NCBI GenBank assembly: GCA_022315425.1 | Contig: JAIUPT010000039.1 | Span: 1,054,001-1,118,000 of the forward strand | Length of the DNA stretch: 64,000 bases | Direction: 5' to 3' | Source of the DNA: Pseudevernia furfuracea | Taxonomy: Eukaryota > Ascomycota > Lecanoromycetes > Lecanorales > Parmeliaceae | Shown here: positions 23,398-33,589 of the stretch, one piece after another | Layout of the letters: the number at the start of each line of letters is the position of its first letter | Numbering within the stretch: position 1 is the first letter of the stretch | Program-made: the position numbers and the translations under genes | The notes under the pieces: generated by a model | What the model saw: only the letters and a program-made list of their open reading frames with translations | Databases searched by the model: none | Told to the model about the DNA's origin: nothing

Positions 23398-23546
23398 TGT
23401 GGGGGTGGGTGGGAAGGGTGAAGGGTGGAGTGGGACGAAAATTTGACGCTAAGCGAGGGATTCGTTCAGCCCTATGAGTATTTTGATCTGGCGGGCAGTT
23501 GGGTTTGGTGAGGAGGGAGTGAATTTGCGATTGACGAGATGGAAAG
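23398..23546. promoter_or_regulatory. Short bidirectional promoter region (small ORF/ACL4 and GIR2)
   Basis: Only 149 bases separate the ATG of the minus-strand small ORF (and the ACL4 frame behind it) from the ATG of GIR2 on the plus strand. Both genes act in ribosome or translation biology, so a shared promoter is plausible. The 5' UTRs must be short. No sharp core element was identified. Confidence 0.5.
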
Positions 23547-24387
23547 ATGGGTCGTGAGGAGCAGATTGAGGAGCGAGAGGTCCTTGATTCCATCTTTCCG
23601 GATGAGATCACTGGTGAGTTTGCCCTTGCTTGCTCGACATACCTACGACTGGAAGTGTGCTGACATGCTGCTTTGCATCAGATATCTCAGAGACATCCTA
23701 CCGCGTCTCGATAGCATTGGACGTGCCCGGTCAAGATGAAGACTCTGAAGCTCGTACGTGCTCCCACCCACTCTCCACCTCACCCTCCCCCACCTACATA
23801 CTCGCACAAGACTGACGCACATCTCACCAGCAACCCTCATCCTCACAGTCGCCTATCCCGAATCCTACCCCGATGTTGCCCCCAGCCTCGACATCACCTT
23901 CCCCCAAAATGTTCCCAGGATGCCTCAGCTATCTCTACCAGAGGACAAACCCCACTTGCTATCGTCCATCGACGAAACCATAAACGAGTCCATGGGTCAA
24001 GCCATGGTGTTTACGCTCATCAGCGCGCTGAAGGAGAGTGCGGAGCTGCTGATTGGCGAGAGATTGAATGCAGTGCAGATGGAGAAGGATAAAGAGGCTG
24101 CGAAGGCTGAAGAGGTGGAAAATGCCAAGTTTCATGGGGAGGCTGTTACGAAGGAGAGTTTTTTGGCTTGGAGGGCTGCGTTCCGAGATGAGATGGAGAG
24201 GGAGGATGGGGAGAAGAGGAGGGTGGAGGATGAGGGGAAGTCGAGGAAGGCGAGGATTGAGGAGGGGAAGATGAGTGGGAGGGAGTTGTGGGAGAGGGGA
24301 CTGGTTGGCAAGGTGGAGGAGGAGGAGGGGGATGAGGATGCGCTGAAGGGGGTGGAAGGGTTGAAGGTTGGTGATCAAGGGAAATGA
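23547..24387 (+). CDS. GIR2: RWD-domain protein, Gir2/RWDD1 family
   Basis: Three exons (23547-23613, 23682-23753, 23831-24387) encode about 231 residues. The start MGREEQIEEREVLDSIFPDE is the classic beginning of an RWD domain. The domain continues through VAYPESYPDVAP (the YPxxxP-type signature) to about residue 120. The rest is a highly charged coiled region (EMEREDGEKRRVEDEGK) ending in a Gly/Lys tail. Yeast Gir2 and animal RWDD1/DFRP2 partners bind Gcn1 and the DRG GTPase Rbg2, which affects activation of the Gcn2 kinase during amino-acid starvation. Length and layout fit the family. Both introns have canonical ends and the joins restore the RWD sequence exactly. Confidence 0.93.
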
Positions 24388-24841
24388 TGCGAGGATATCT
24401 TGGGTGAAAATCTTTGCTTCGAGAGGAGAGATCAAGCCAAGTACGAAGGATTACGACCATATAGGAGTCGAGTATTCGGAATATCATGCCGGACAAAGGA
24501 CAACTTTTCATCGTCCCGAAGGCCACCAAACGATTCACGACTAGCTGTTCTATTTTCTTGCACAACGGAGGTACCTTCAACCTCATATCGGCGCCTAAGG
24601 TACTCGGTCAAGTTTGTAATGGATATCCATCTTTTCTACGAACAACTCGTCGCTGACAGTCTGAAGAAGAACAATGGTTGATTTTTCAAATTCTTCTAAC
24701 TGCAGCCCCACTCTGAGGCATGCTGTGACATGAGTGAAATGTTGAACTTGACACTATGTCGGGTACCGCATTGTCGGGTTTCCATTACGAGCCACGAAAT
24801 CCGGGAGTACCCAGTGCTGCACACCGATACAAAAATAAGAT
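24388..24841. other. Intergenic, convergent 3' ends
   Basis: About 450 bases between the convergent ends of GIR2 (plus) and the F-box gene (minus). No gene, repeat or clear structure seen. Confidence 0.45.
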
Positions 24842-26696
24842 TCAGTACAAAGGCAAAGTGAATTGATTCCATCCGCGAGCGATTCCTGGTTTCTTCGCCT
24901 CTAATCCATCATGAATTTTCCAGAATGCTGAGGGCCCAGCCGGGCCATGGACATCGAAGTCTTTATCGAACCAGAAGCCTATGACACCACGTTCTGTCTG
25001 GACGCCGCCAATTTGGATACCTTCGCTTCGCCATCGCTCCTCGCTTCACATTATCATTAGCCTCGGAGTTGACTGCTTGGGAAGCTGAGCACACTTACCC
25101 TTGAAAGACAGAGAAGGTTGTCCACCTGACCTCGCCCTGGGGCGTCAATCTCACGGTACCTTATCCTGATTAGCCCAACGATCTCGGTAGGTGAAGAAAT
25201 AAATTCTTACCTTTGATCTTGGAGTTCGCGTTAGGGTCCCATGACGGCCGGCTTGACGAAGACTTGCCCTGAAAGTGAACAACGGGAAGTTTCTGGCCAT
25301 CGTCTTCACCAGGCGCTTCGATCTTGGTCACCTGAATGTTCATGGTGATCAAGCGAGTAGCCTCGTCAGTATCGATAGGTTTGCGTGGCTGGTCGCGTTC
25401 TGGCTGGTCATCACCGAAGTTGAAATCATAAAATTCGGTGTAATCCAGGAAACAAACAATGCGCATCCAAGTCCCCGTGACATTATACGGATCTTGCGCC
25501 TCAAGGGGTAAAGTAGGCTCCATTGGCACAGACTGCGGAGGCGAAACGAAGCTATAAGGTGTCACGCCAAGCCATGGATTATCTGGCAACTCCACCATAC
25601 CCTCATACTGGCGATGAACCTCCACTGAGCGCCTCAAATTGTAGTCCAATACGATCATAATCGCTTCAAGCTTTTCCCAGTCCACGGTTTGCTGGCCATC
25701 ATCAAGAAACGGACCCCAGAAAGTGCCGTCCTCTGTGTGCTGCCTAAGGTCGTAAACTCGGGAGCGAGCGTAAGGATGGATTTCTGTAGTGTCGTGACGG
25801 AGAGGGTAACGGGGTGGGGAACTTTCGCAGGTCTTGCGGACAGTTCCGATCGAAAGACCATATAAGCAGTGAAGCTTTGCACTGAGCTGCCTATCATATA
25901 ATTGTGGTTTCTGTCGTGCGCTCGTTTGGCTTGCGGCATGCGCTTCCGCGGGAGTAGAATCGGTATCTCCTGTCGTGGAGGTGAATGATAACAGTTTCTC
26001 CTGTTTTGGCAGTTCCGGTACAGTGTCTACGCTTGTCTCCGGATTAGAAGATTCCAAGACGGAATTGTCACGTAAAGATCGAGTAAGTTCCCGTTCTGTG
26101 AACATAGCTACAAGATCTCTTCGTAGCCTGGTTGTAGATAATTCGCCCCATGACTCTGCTCTGGCCCATTCAAAAAGTGATGAGTTGCAGAGAAAAGTGT
26201 TGATGTTTTGTTGCTTGTCGAAGTTCTTTGTAAGAAATTGAATATTGAGGGAGGTATGAGAGTCTATAGGGGCGTTGGCTAAGAGATCTTGGACGGATGC
26301 GGCTACTGTCTGTAATTGGGATAACTGCCAAAGCATCAGCACCTTTCAATTGTGGGAGAGGAGCGGGAAGGCTACCTTGAGAGCTTCGTCACTTGACTGT
26401 AGGATTTTCTGGACGTTGATCAGCTTTCGCATTTCCGAGGCCCAGACAGTGTTCCCGATTTGGTTTTGGGGTAATGGATCCTACACAAGGCACAGAATTC
26501 AGCGATGAGACGGCGAGTGGATCAAAGAATACCATACAAAGGTCTTGAGGTACATTTCCTTGTGGAGCAGGTGGTTGTTCTTGATGAAATCATTGAGAGC
26601 TCGGCAGCAGCACAAGGCGGCCAGATCTTGTGGGTCTGCATTGGTTATGATGCTGTGCAAGACCTCGTGAGGTAGATTGAGGAGAGTTTTGGGCAT
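24842..26696 (-). CDS. F-box domain protein
   Basis: Five exons (26696-26538, 26480-26376, 26324-25211, 25159-25099, 25043-24842) encode about 546 residues. The N-terminus is an F-box (LLNLPHEVLHSIITNADPQD, then LAALCCCRALNDFIKNN), the motif that binds Skp1 in SCF ubiquitin ligases. The rest is a long region with conserved-looking tryptophan/glycine blocks (DGTFWGPFLDDGQQTVDWEK; GTWMRIVCFLDYTEFYDFNF). At the C-terminus are VRLTPQGEVRWTTFSVFQG and GGVQTERGVIGFWFDKDFD, likely a beta-rich domain that selects the substrate. Introns are 51-57 bp. The second intron uses the AG at 26325, since the nearer AG would give only 33 bp. Substrate unknown. The layout is common to an unnamed fungal F-box subfamily. 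Confidence 0.88.
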
Positions 26697-28155
26697 TGTG
26701 GTCTTCTGTTGTTAGGTAAGGTACCTTAGTAAAGAGAAGATAGTCTGGAGTTGGAGTGATGGATGAGTAGAGTAGAGTGTAGAGTAGAGTAGTAGTGGGG
26801 TTTAATGTGGTACGGAGTAGAGTAACTGAGTAAGCCGGACGCGCATAACCTAACTCCGATTAGCTTAAAGCCGAGAATAGGGTCCCATCTATGCCTTCAA
26901 CATCCTTCAACATCGCACCGAAATCTTCTCAATGGGAGACATCGCTCACTGACAGCCAAAGGTAGTGCGGGATAGTTGTCAAGGGTGAAAGTACGGACAT
27001 CTTGACTGGTCGAATAATGGTCTATTAAAACGTGTTGCTAGTAAAGGAAAGCCCAGAGTAGAGTGAGTACCTTCTCTATCACAGATTTGGAAATGCACGC
27101 TTCTGCCTTTCAATTGAGCAACTTTGGGATGAAGATGAAATACTAACATAAACTTCGTACGAAGAAATCCATCCAGTGGTGCTCTCTCTTATTGATTTCC
27201 CTCACGCATGGATTCCTACTTGTCACATTCCCCTTTGGACTTTGTTAAGTACATCTGCGCGAAAAAGGTAGCAAATAGACATCTTCTCCACATTAATTTT
27301 ACATGCTTATTACTTCTCATTGTCTCCCTATGATTTTTGAGCGTGCAAATGACATGGATTCGTTACTTTAACCCTGCCCGTCTGGATTCTGATGGGAAGC
27401 GTGTTTGAGCCGTTTGAGCACCGAGTGTTCCATCAAGCCTGCTCCCTCAATCCTTGGACTTTCTAGCTCGCGGTATAGAGAACATAGTATGGACCGCGCA
27501 TTGCTTGCCTTGCATGGTGGTGATAAGCTAAATACCTTACCTCGGGCGACGACTCGGAATTGGTGCCGACACAATTTGATTTTGCCATTGTTTGCCTGTC
27601 AAACAGGGTCTCTATTTTCCTAATCAATGGCCTGAAAATGCTCTTACAAATAGGTGTCGCCGGGTAAACAATGATTCTTGACTATTTGAATCCTCAAGGG
27701 CGTCAAGTTCGTTGGCCTTGCTGTTCTGGAGCCAGTCGTTCACTGCTCAAAAAGAAAAATGACTGTTGTCTGAAGATAGGTAGCAAGAACGCATACGAAT
27801 AAGAGGCTAACAGAGCTTGATCGAAAGTCACATCTTTACTTGTAAAGCGAAGGCTCTAGGAAGGACACTGGTAAGTTCTTTCATTCCATTTCTTCAAGAA
27901 CAGTCTGGGATAAGAGCGCGTCCATGTAGCAGTCGTTTGCGACGAAGTTTCTGGATAATCGTGCACTTCGGCTCGTCAGTGCGCATAAATCATCAATCAA
28001 ATGCGAAAGCCGCATGCTTATCCGGTCGCCAAAAAGAAGATTTTTTTTGAAATATCTCTACTATACCACCGTACCTCGGGCCTCGTGTCTCGCCATGCTA
28101 CAGAAAAGAGTGTGATATTACTGCCACAGACTGTCATAGTGGCTTCGAACCCACA
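26697..28155. other. Intergenic, 1.5 kb without a supported gene
   Basis: Holds the F-box promoter at the left and the promoter of the small secreted protein at the right. Short purine-rich tandem gagta/gagtagagt-like repeats occur at about 26760-26825. The remaining open frames are short and featureless. Confidence 0.5.
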
Positions 28156-28713
28156 ATGCGATTCGTTCACTCAATCTTCCTCCTTTCTTTCCTATCAAGT
28201 CTCTCCTCTGCCGAACCCGTATGCCTCGATCCGCCTCCAGCACCTAGCTCCATCCCACACCTCCAGGATTGCTACGATGTAATCCAGACCATCTTCGCCC
28301 TCTCGGAATCGGAACACAACGAGCCTCTACTCTGGTCTCGCAATCCACCTGCCGGCGTCCAAAGCCAAAAATTGCCCTACTCCTTCACGCATCCGACTGC
28401 GACCAACGATTGCGAATTCATCATCGATACCCTCCCGGGAAAGGAAGAAGAAGAAGACACCTTTCAAACGATACAAGTGGCGCAGCGAGCGAGGAAAATT
28501 GTAAGGAAGTGTATGGTGCGCGGGGTTGATGGGACGGAGAGTATTGGAGCGCTGGTTGTGGGACCGAAGCGTCTGATTGTCGTGGTGCTTTCGAAAAGGG
28601 TTCCTGCGAGTCGTGATGGGACTGGTGTGGTTCTCGGACTGAATCGAACCGAGGGGATGCTGCTGCTAGGATCGAATGGCTCGAGCATCCCGAGTCAGAA
28701 CTTGAAGATCTAA
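28156..28713 (+). CDS. Small secreted protein with a single four-cysteine domain
   Basis: Single exon, 185 residues. The start gives a strong signal peptide (FVHSIFLLSFLSSLSSAEP). The mature part has four cysteines at residues 23, 39, 86 and 119, with blocks VCLDPPPAP, HLQDCYDVIQTIF, NDCEFIIDTLP and ARKIVRKCMV, then a hydrophobic LIVVVLSKR. The cysteine spacing (16, 47, 33) and the blocks around each cysteine match the domain repeated four times in the protein at 30388-32691, so the two genes are paralogous in part. The family is one of the unnamed secreted domains of filamentous ascomycetes. Size, secretion and cysteine content would fit an effector-like protein, but there is no direct evidence for that role. 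Confidence 0.78.
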   Translation: MRFVHSIFLLSFLSSLSSAEPVCLDPPPAPSSIPHLQDCYDVIQTIFALSESEHNEPLLWSRNPPAGVQSQKLPYSFTHPTATNDCEFIIDTLPGKEEEEDTFQTIQVAQRARKIVRKCMVRGVDGTESIGALVVGPKRLIVVVLSKRVPASRDGTGVVLGLNRTEGMLLLGSNGSSIPSQNLKI

Positions 28714-30387
28714 GCCGTCCAACCCCTAGTCCTCACCGCAGTGCCATGCGCATATCAAGTATGTACTATCGTCCCATTCAACAAATCGAACCTCTAGGCC
28801 AAGAGTTTACATGTCAATAACGTCACAGCCAGCGTGGGAATGGCTGACGGGGCCGAAGAGTTCTGGCTCAAATCGTATCGACTGAGAGGCTCCTCAAGGT
28901 CAAAATTCCTAGCGCTTCTCATTGTTACCTTTTCTAGCCTAGCAAGCTGCAAAAGGCATCAGAATCACCACCCTGAGCCAACCATTCAGCACCACCGTAT
29001 TCTCTCTCTCTCTCTCTCTTCTCTGCGCTTTCATGTCCATGAATGGATCGCGTTGATCCGAAAATGGCATATTGAGACCAAAACCCAACCTGCTTGCAGC
29101 TCCTTCCACACCATCTGTGATGCAGTCAGACCCCACACTCACGCCGTGTGGTGCATTTTCCCTCCCTATCGTAAACATGTTTCTTTTGTTTGATAACAAT
29201 CTTGTCGAGACGCCTGTTTTCGGATTCGAAAAAAACCGAATCCCAAAAATTCAAACCACTTTTTCTCCTCCTGATCCGCTTTTGCCAAAGAAAAGCAATT
29301 TCCACAGCCCCAAAACGCATGGGGGAAAAGAAAGGTGCACAAGTTTCCGCGGCTTGGGGTCGAGTGGGCTTCTCCCCCTCTTTCCAGCCGATTTTCTCTC
29401 GTGGCTCCGAAGGCAGCTCCGCTCTTCTTCTTCTTCTTCTTCTTCTCATGCGCCTTTTTTGTTCCATTGCAATAATGGACCACACAGCGGCACGTCCGTA
29501 GTCCAAGCATTGAGTGTCGCCGCTTCCTTTTGAGCCATTTCCGAGAGCATTTCGCGCCGGGCGAGTGCGACTTTGGTGGAACCGATACGCTATGTTCTCC
29601 TCTTCTTTGTTCAGATGGGGGCCGGAATGAGATTGGACAGATGTAGACTTTTGATCGGTGACGCTCAAACCTTTCGGCACTGAGCGCCTACTTGGTTTCA
29701 TGCACGACGTTTGTATGACCGGCTTTGAGGCCGAGTTCGGTCGACAATACGATGAACAGGAAAGGAGTGTGTGAACATGAGAGCAGCAGTCTGCCTGCGT
29801 TGGGATGCTGTGAGAAGGGCGGCGAAGGTGCAGCTTTGGTGAGAAATGGAGATGGTCGAGTAAGACCTATTCGGGCATGTCGGTTCAAGTTGATTGAATA
29901 TATTCCTTGATACTTCGTATCCTCGGATTATGTCCAGCATGGTTCTGCGAAATCATTTAACCGAAGACGTCATACAACAAAGTCTGATAATTTATCTCAA
30001 AATCGTGCGGTTCAAACATTGCTGCCCAAAGCTGTACTCGTACTTGACTCTTGCAGAACCACCTCATGCTATGCAAGCAGGTCGACTACAGTTATTTCGG
30101 GTAGATGAGCAATCTGTTTCATTCGCATCTTCCATCATGCTGCCTTGCCACGTTCCGCATAGGCAGTTCTGTGAGACGAGGTTTCTCCAAAAGCAAAACG
30201 CTCTAGCCTGCAGTATGATTTGTTCGCCAGCGCGGTCAACACACCCGCCATGCGTTGAACTCGCGACTGCTACAGGCGCATATTCCGTCCGTCTCGCGTC
30301 TCAAAATGAAAAAACCTTGACTTTGATCGCAGATGCATCCCCCACATCCTACAAACTTGCGGCGATTGAAGCAAGAGTGCAGCTGCG
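28714..30387. other. Gene-poor spacer with microsatellites
   Basis: About 1.7 kb between the one-domain and four-domain secreted genes. It contains a (CT)n tract at about 29001-29019 and a (CTT)n tract at about 29422-29446. Open frames on both strands (longest minus 29701-29126) are low-complexity or antisense to each other and are not supported as genes. Confidence 0.5.
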
Positions 30388-32691
30388 ATGCTGCTCTTAG
30401 ATACATTCCTCAACGCAGCTTCACTCTCTCCACTCCTGGTTTCAGCAATACCAGTAAGTTCTAGAGCTCTGAACCCGGCAGCCGCAGCACCGAATGCATA
30501 CCTGTCGCTCTTTCAGTTCAATTCGACGAATTCAATCCCGAATCCTAACCCATCCGCGTATCAACCCGTATGCTTCCAAACCAGACCAGGTCTCAATCTC
30601 ACCGCAGTAGCAGAAGATTGTAGCACCATCCTCAACGATGTCATTCTCCGCATCGATGGACCATTTGAGAAGCGAGCTTTCCTCCACCGACATTACATGA
30701 ACTCGAATGGCCAATGGGTTCCCGCGCTATGGGTCTTTGGCCAATGCACTATCTATGCCGAATCTGCACAGAGTAATGCCGTTGACTTACTTACATTTTT
30801 CGAGGTTGCGCTGACCGCACACAAAATCTTGTTGGATTGTGTGACGAGTCCTCATGGGAGACGTCAAGGGGGATTGATGCCCATCGGGCGGCCAGAGCAG
30901 TCATTTTTTGTTGGCGTGCAAGGGCTTCTACCAGGTAGTAACGTCGTCGCTATCAATGACACTGATATCCCGAGTCTTCCTGGATTCGAGGTCTCCAAGC
31001 CTACCCTGGACGCCAAACCGGCAACCCACGGTCCAACAGGTCTTCGACCGCGAACGTTGGTATCTCTGAATCAGGCGCTGTCTCCGTCGAACTCTACGGG
31101 AAATTTGAAGGTACAAACTGACGACGACATCGACTGTTTTCCAATCGGGTCTCGCCTGCCTGATGCACATGCAGATGATTGCAAGTTAATTATCAACTAC
31201 ATCATTCTCGGTATGAAAGATCCGTTTCGGGAACAAACTTGGGGATACACGGACACTGTGGACATTGATCTATCACTCCCCGAAGCACGATGGGTCTTCA
31301 AAGACTGCTACATACGTGTCAAGAACATAGACGAAAGGCAGGTCGATAGGTTCCGCCCAGTGGATGTTGCAGAAGTGGCACAAAGCATACTTCAGAAGTG
31401 TGTTGTTGACACTAAGCAACGATTGGGCGGAAATGCTGATATTGGTCGGTTGCCGTTTCCACGCAAGTTTTATGTCGTTGTATCCGGCACAGCCAAGAGA
31501 AGTGGGGAAAGCCTAGGGAACGATACCATAAATTCTCTTCCGTCGGGTGGGTCTCGCACCCTCGATAGTAGAGCATCCTTGATTTCGCCAGAGGATAATT
31601 CGTTGCCCGAAATCCTTCCAGAAGAAGGGCTGACAGCCGGCAAAAGGTATCCAGTCAATTGCTTCGACCCCGCCTCAGTCCACATCTTGAAGCGTGTCAT
31701 TGTCTCGGATTGTAACTTTATCATAAATGATATAATCTTGAGATTACCAAACCCGATGAAAGAGCAGACCTTTGGCTACACAGATGCTGTGGACATCAAT
31801 CTTTCGGAAGGGGAATATAACCACTGGATCTACGGGCAATGCGCAGTGTTCATCAGGAACATCGAACGTGATACCACTCGTCGAGACCGCTTTCGGTTCC
31901 TTGACGTGGCTTATACGGCACTCAGGATCGTGGGGGAATGCGTGGAGGGGGCCAAGTATGCATTAGGTGGAGTCGCTGATGTTGGGAGAATGGAAGATAA
32001 CTTTTATGTCGGTGTCAGCGGCATTGATCATGATGATCCGGGCAATGGCCGAATCCTCGAGTTGGCATCCGGTACAGAAGCCTCCTCGCCGTCCAGCGCA
32101 ATACTTGTATCGCCACCGGGAAACCGCACGGAAGCAACACCTTACAACTTCAGTGATACCGAGTCCGCCGACCTGGTTAAGCGCTCGAGTAACATTAGCA
32201 AACTTTTACAAGCCAGCAATGAATTCGCCCCATCGGTGAGATGCTTTGGGTCCGGCATGCCCGCTGCTCAAAAGGTAGATTTACAGGATTGTACCGAAGC
32301 CGCCATGGTACTTCTCAGCGATCCAAAGATCTTGGTTCCTCAACTCTTCACCACCGAGCCCACTGGCGGCATCGAAATGCCATTCGTAAAACATAAGAAA
32401 AGCTGCTATTTGATGATGGATACAGGTTTAGAGCTGTCGGTCTCAGACTCAATGCCCTTGCTCAAGATGGTATACTGGGCATCAGAAATCATGCTAACGT
32501 GCATCTCCGGGAGGGAGCAGGGGTTTGGGGGTGTTTCTAAATTGGACAAGGACAAAGGGATCTTTGTGAGTGTCACGGGTGTGAATCCGATTGTTGTAAG
32601 AAATAGGCTGGCGAGCTTGTCGGATGAGAGTACTTCTGCCATCGTTTTGGAGAATACTTCCTTGCAAATAGTCGATTTAGGACAGAGTTGA
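30388..32691 (+). CDS. Secreted protein with four tandem four-cysteine domains
   Basis: Single exon, 767 residues, with an N-terminal signal-like segment (ASLSPLLVSAIPVSS). Four copies of one domain are visible at about residues 62-179, 250-367, 425-545 and 619-731. Each begins at CF, has DC after 15-17 residues, a third Cys 38-42 residues later (QC in copies 1 and 3, DC in copy 2, SC in copy 4), a fourth 31-34 further, and ends in an F-x-V-x-V-x-G-like strand (FFVGVQG, FYVVVSG, FYVGVSG, IFVSVTG). Copies two and three are closest (WGYTDTVDIDL versus FGYTDAVDINL). Linkers between copies 2-3 and 3-4 contain dibasic KR pairs at residues 370-371, 419-420 and 598-599, possible Kex2 processing sites. 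The one-domain relative lies 1.7 kb upstream. Function unknown; likely extracellular. Confidence 0.85.
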   Translation: MLLLDTFLNAASLSPLLVSAIPVSSRALNPAAAAPNAYLSLFQFNSTNSIPNPNPSAYQPVCFQTRPGLNLTAVAEDCSTILNDVILRIDGPFEKRAFLHRHYMNSNGQWVPALWVFGQCTIYAESAQSNAVDLLTFFEVALTAHKILLDCVTSPHGRRQGGLMPIGRPEQSFFVGVQGLLPGSNVVAINDTDIPSLPGFEVSKPTLDAKPATHGPTGLRPRTLVSLNQALSPSNSTGNLKVQTDDDIDCFPIGSRLPDAHADDCKLIINYIILGMKDPFREQTWGYTDTVDIDLSLPEARWVFKDCYIRVKNIDERQVDRFRPVDVAEVAQSILQKCVVDTKQRLGGNADIGRLPFPRKFYVVVSGTAKRSGESLGNDTINSLPSGGSRTLDSRASLISPEDNSLPEILPEEGLTAGKRYPVNCFDPASVHILKRVIVSDCNFIINDIILRLPNPMKEQTFGYTDAVDINLSEGEYNHWIYGQCAVFIRNIERDTTRRDRFRFLDVAYTALRIVGECVEGAKYALGGVADVGRMEDNFYVGVSGIDHDDPGNGRILELASGTEASSPSSAILVSPPGNRTEATPYNFSDTESADLVKRSSNISKLLQASNEFAPSVRCFGSGMPAAQKVDLQDCTEAAMVLLSDPKILVPQLFTTEPTGGIEMPFVKHKKSCYLMMDTGLELSVSDSMPLLKMVYWASEIMLTCISGREQGFGGVSKLDKDKGIFVSVTGVNPIVVRNRLASLSDESTSAIVLENTSLQIVDLGQS

Positions 32692-33589
32692 ATTACCATG
32701 AGGGATGGAAGTGGGGATAAACCCTAATGCACTGAGCAGTATAAGCTCGAGGAATACACTGTTTGACGTACACCATAAAGTCGACACAAACGTCATCATC
32801 TTGCCAGTATGGCAAAGATAGAAATCAACCATATTGGGTGACTTAATGACGCGAACGAGATGCATAAAAAGACATGACAGAGTTGAGAAAACGAGCCAGT
32901 ACCTCGACAACATTGCAGGCTGGCAAGACCTGCACTGTGATCAATGTCGTGGCATTCAGTATATCCGTTGCTGACTCTGCGGCTTGAAGTGCCCGGGTTT
33001 TGGCAATTTTCTCGGGATCAAGCCTATGAAGTGCCTTTGGAGGCTTGAAAATGTGAAAATGTTAGAACTTGGTACAAGAAAAAATGCTCCGCATCTATAG
33101 ACATCATTACCATTACTTCTTCACCTGTTTGGTGATTGCCTCAGTCCTCAGACGCTGCTCCCTGAGCTACCCCTTTCGGGTAAAGGTTCAACCGAAGCCT
33201 CATCGAATCAGTAACCCGAAGAGGTAAAGAGGGGGTGGAGTTAGACACGTCTGGGCAATTTGTTGAGTGTTTTCGTAGCGGAGAAATGGTATCACAACAA
33301 GAAAGCACTCGAAGTGGGTGGAAGAAGAAGTAGATTCTATGGACGCTTTTGGCAGGAAGGTATACCCTTCCGCCAAGAAGCTATGCTATATAGGGCTAGC
33401 TGGAAAAGACTTCTAGGAAGCACCTTCCGACTAGCGGCTGGAACTTTCTGCAGACTGCAATGCGCTCACTTTGAACATCACATCTTTTTTCACACGACTC
33501 CAACAACCTGCAAACATACGGATATACGTGATTAGACTCCGACGAACCCATTCAATCTCTTGAACAAGCTCGTCTTTCCCAGCGCCATC
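32692..33589. other. Intergenic, promoter side of SGT2
   Basis: About 900 bases. Only weak open frames, no recognised motif. The right end carries the SGT2 5' UTR. Confidence 0.45.

Noticed and set aside
29126..29701. 191-codon minus-strand frame with Arg runs
   Set aside because: The run comes from the (CTT)n microsatellite on the opposite strand; overlapping frames on both strands are equally open and none looks coding.
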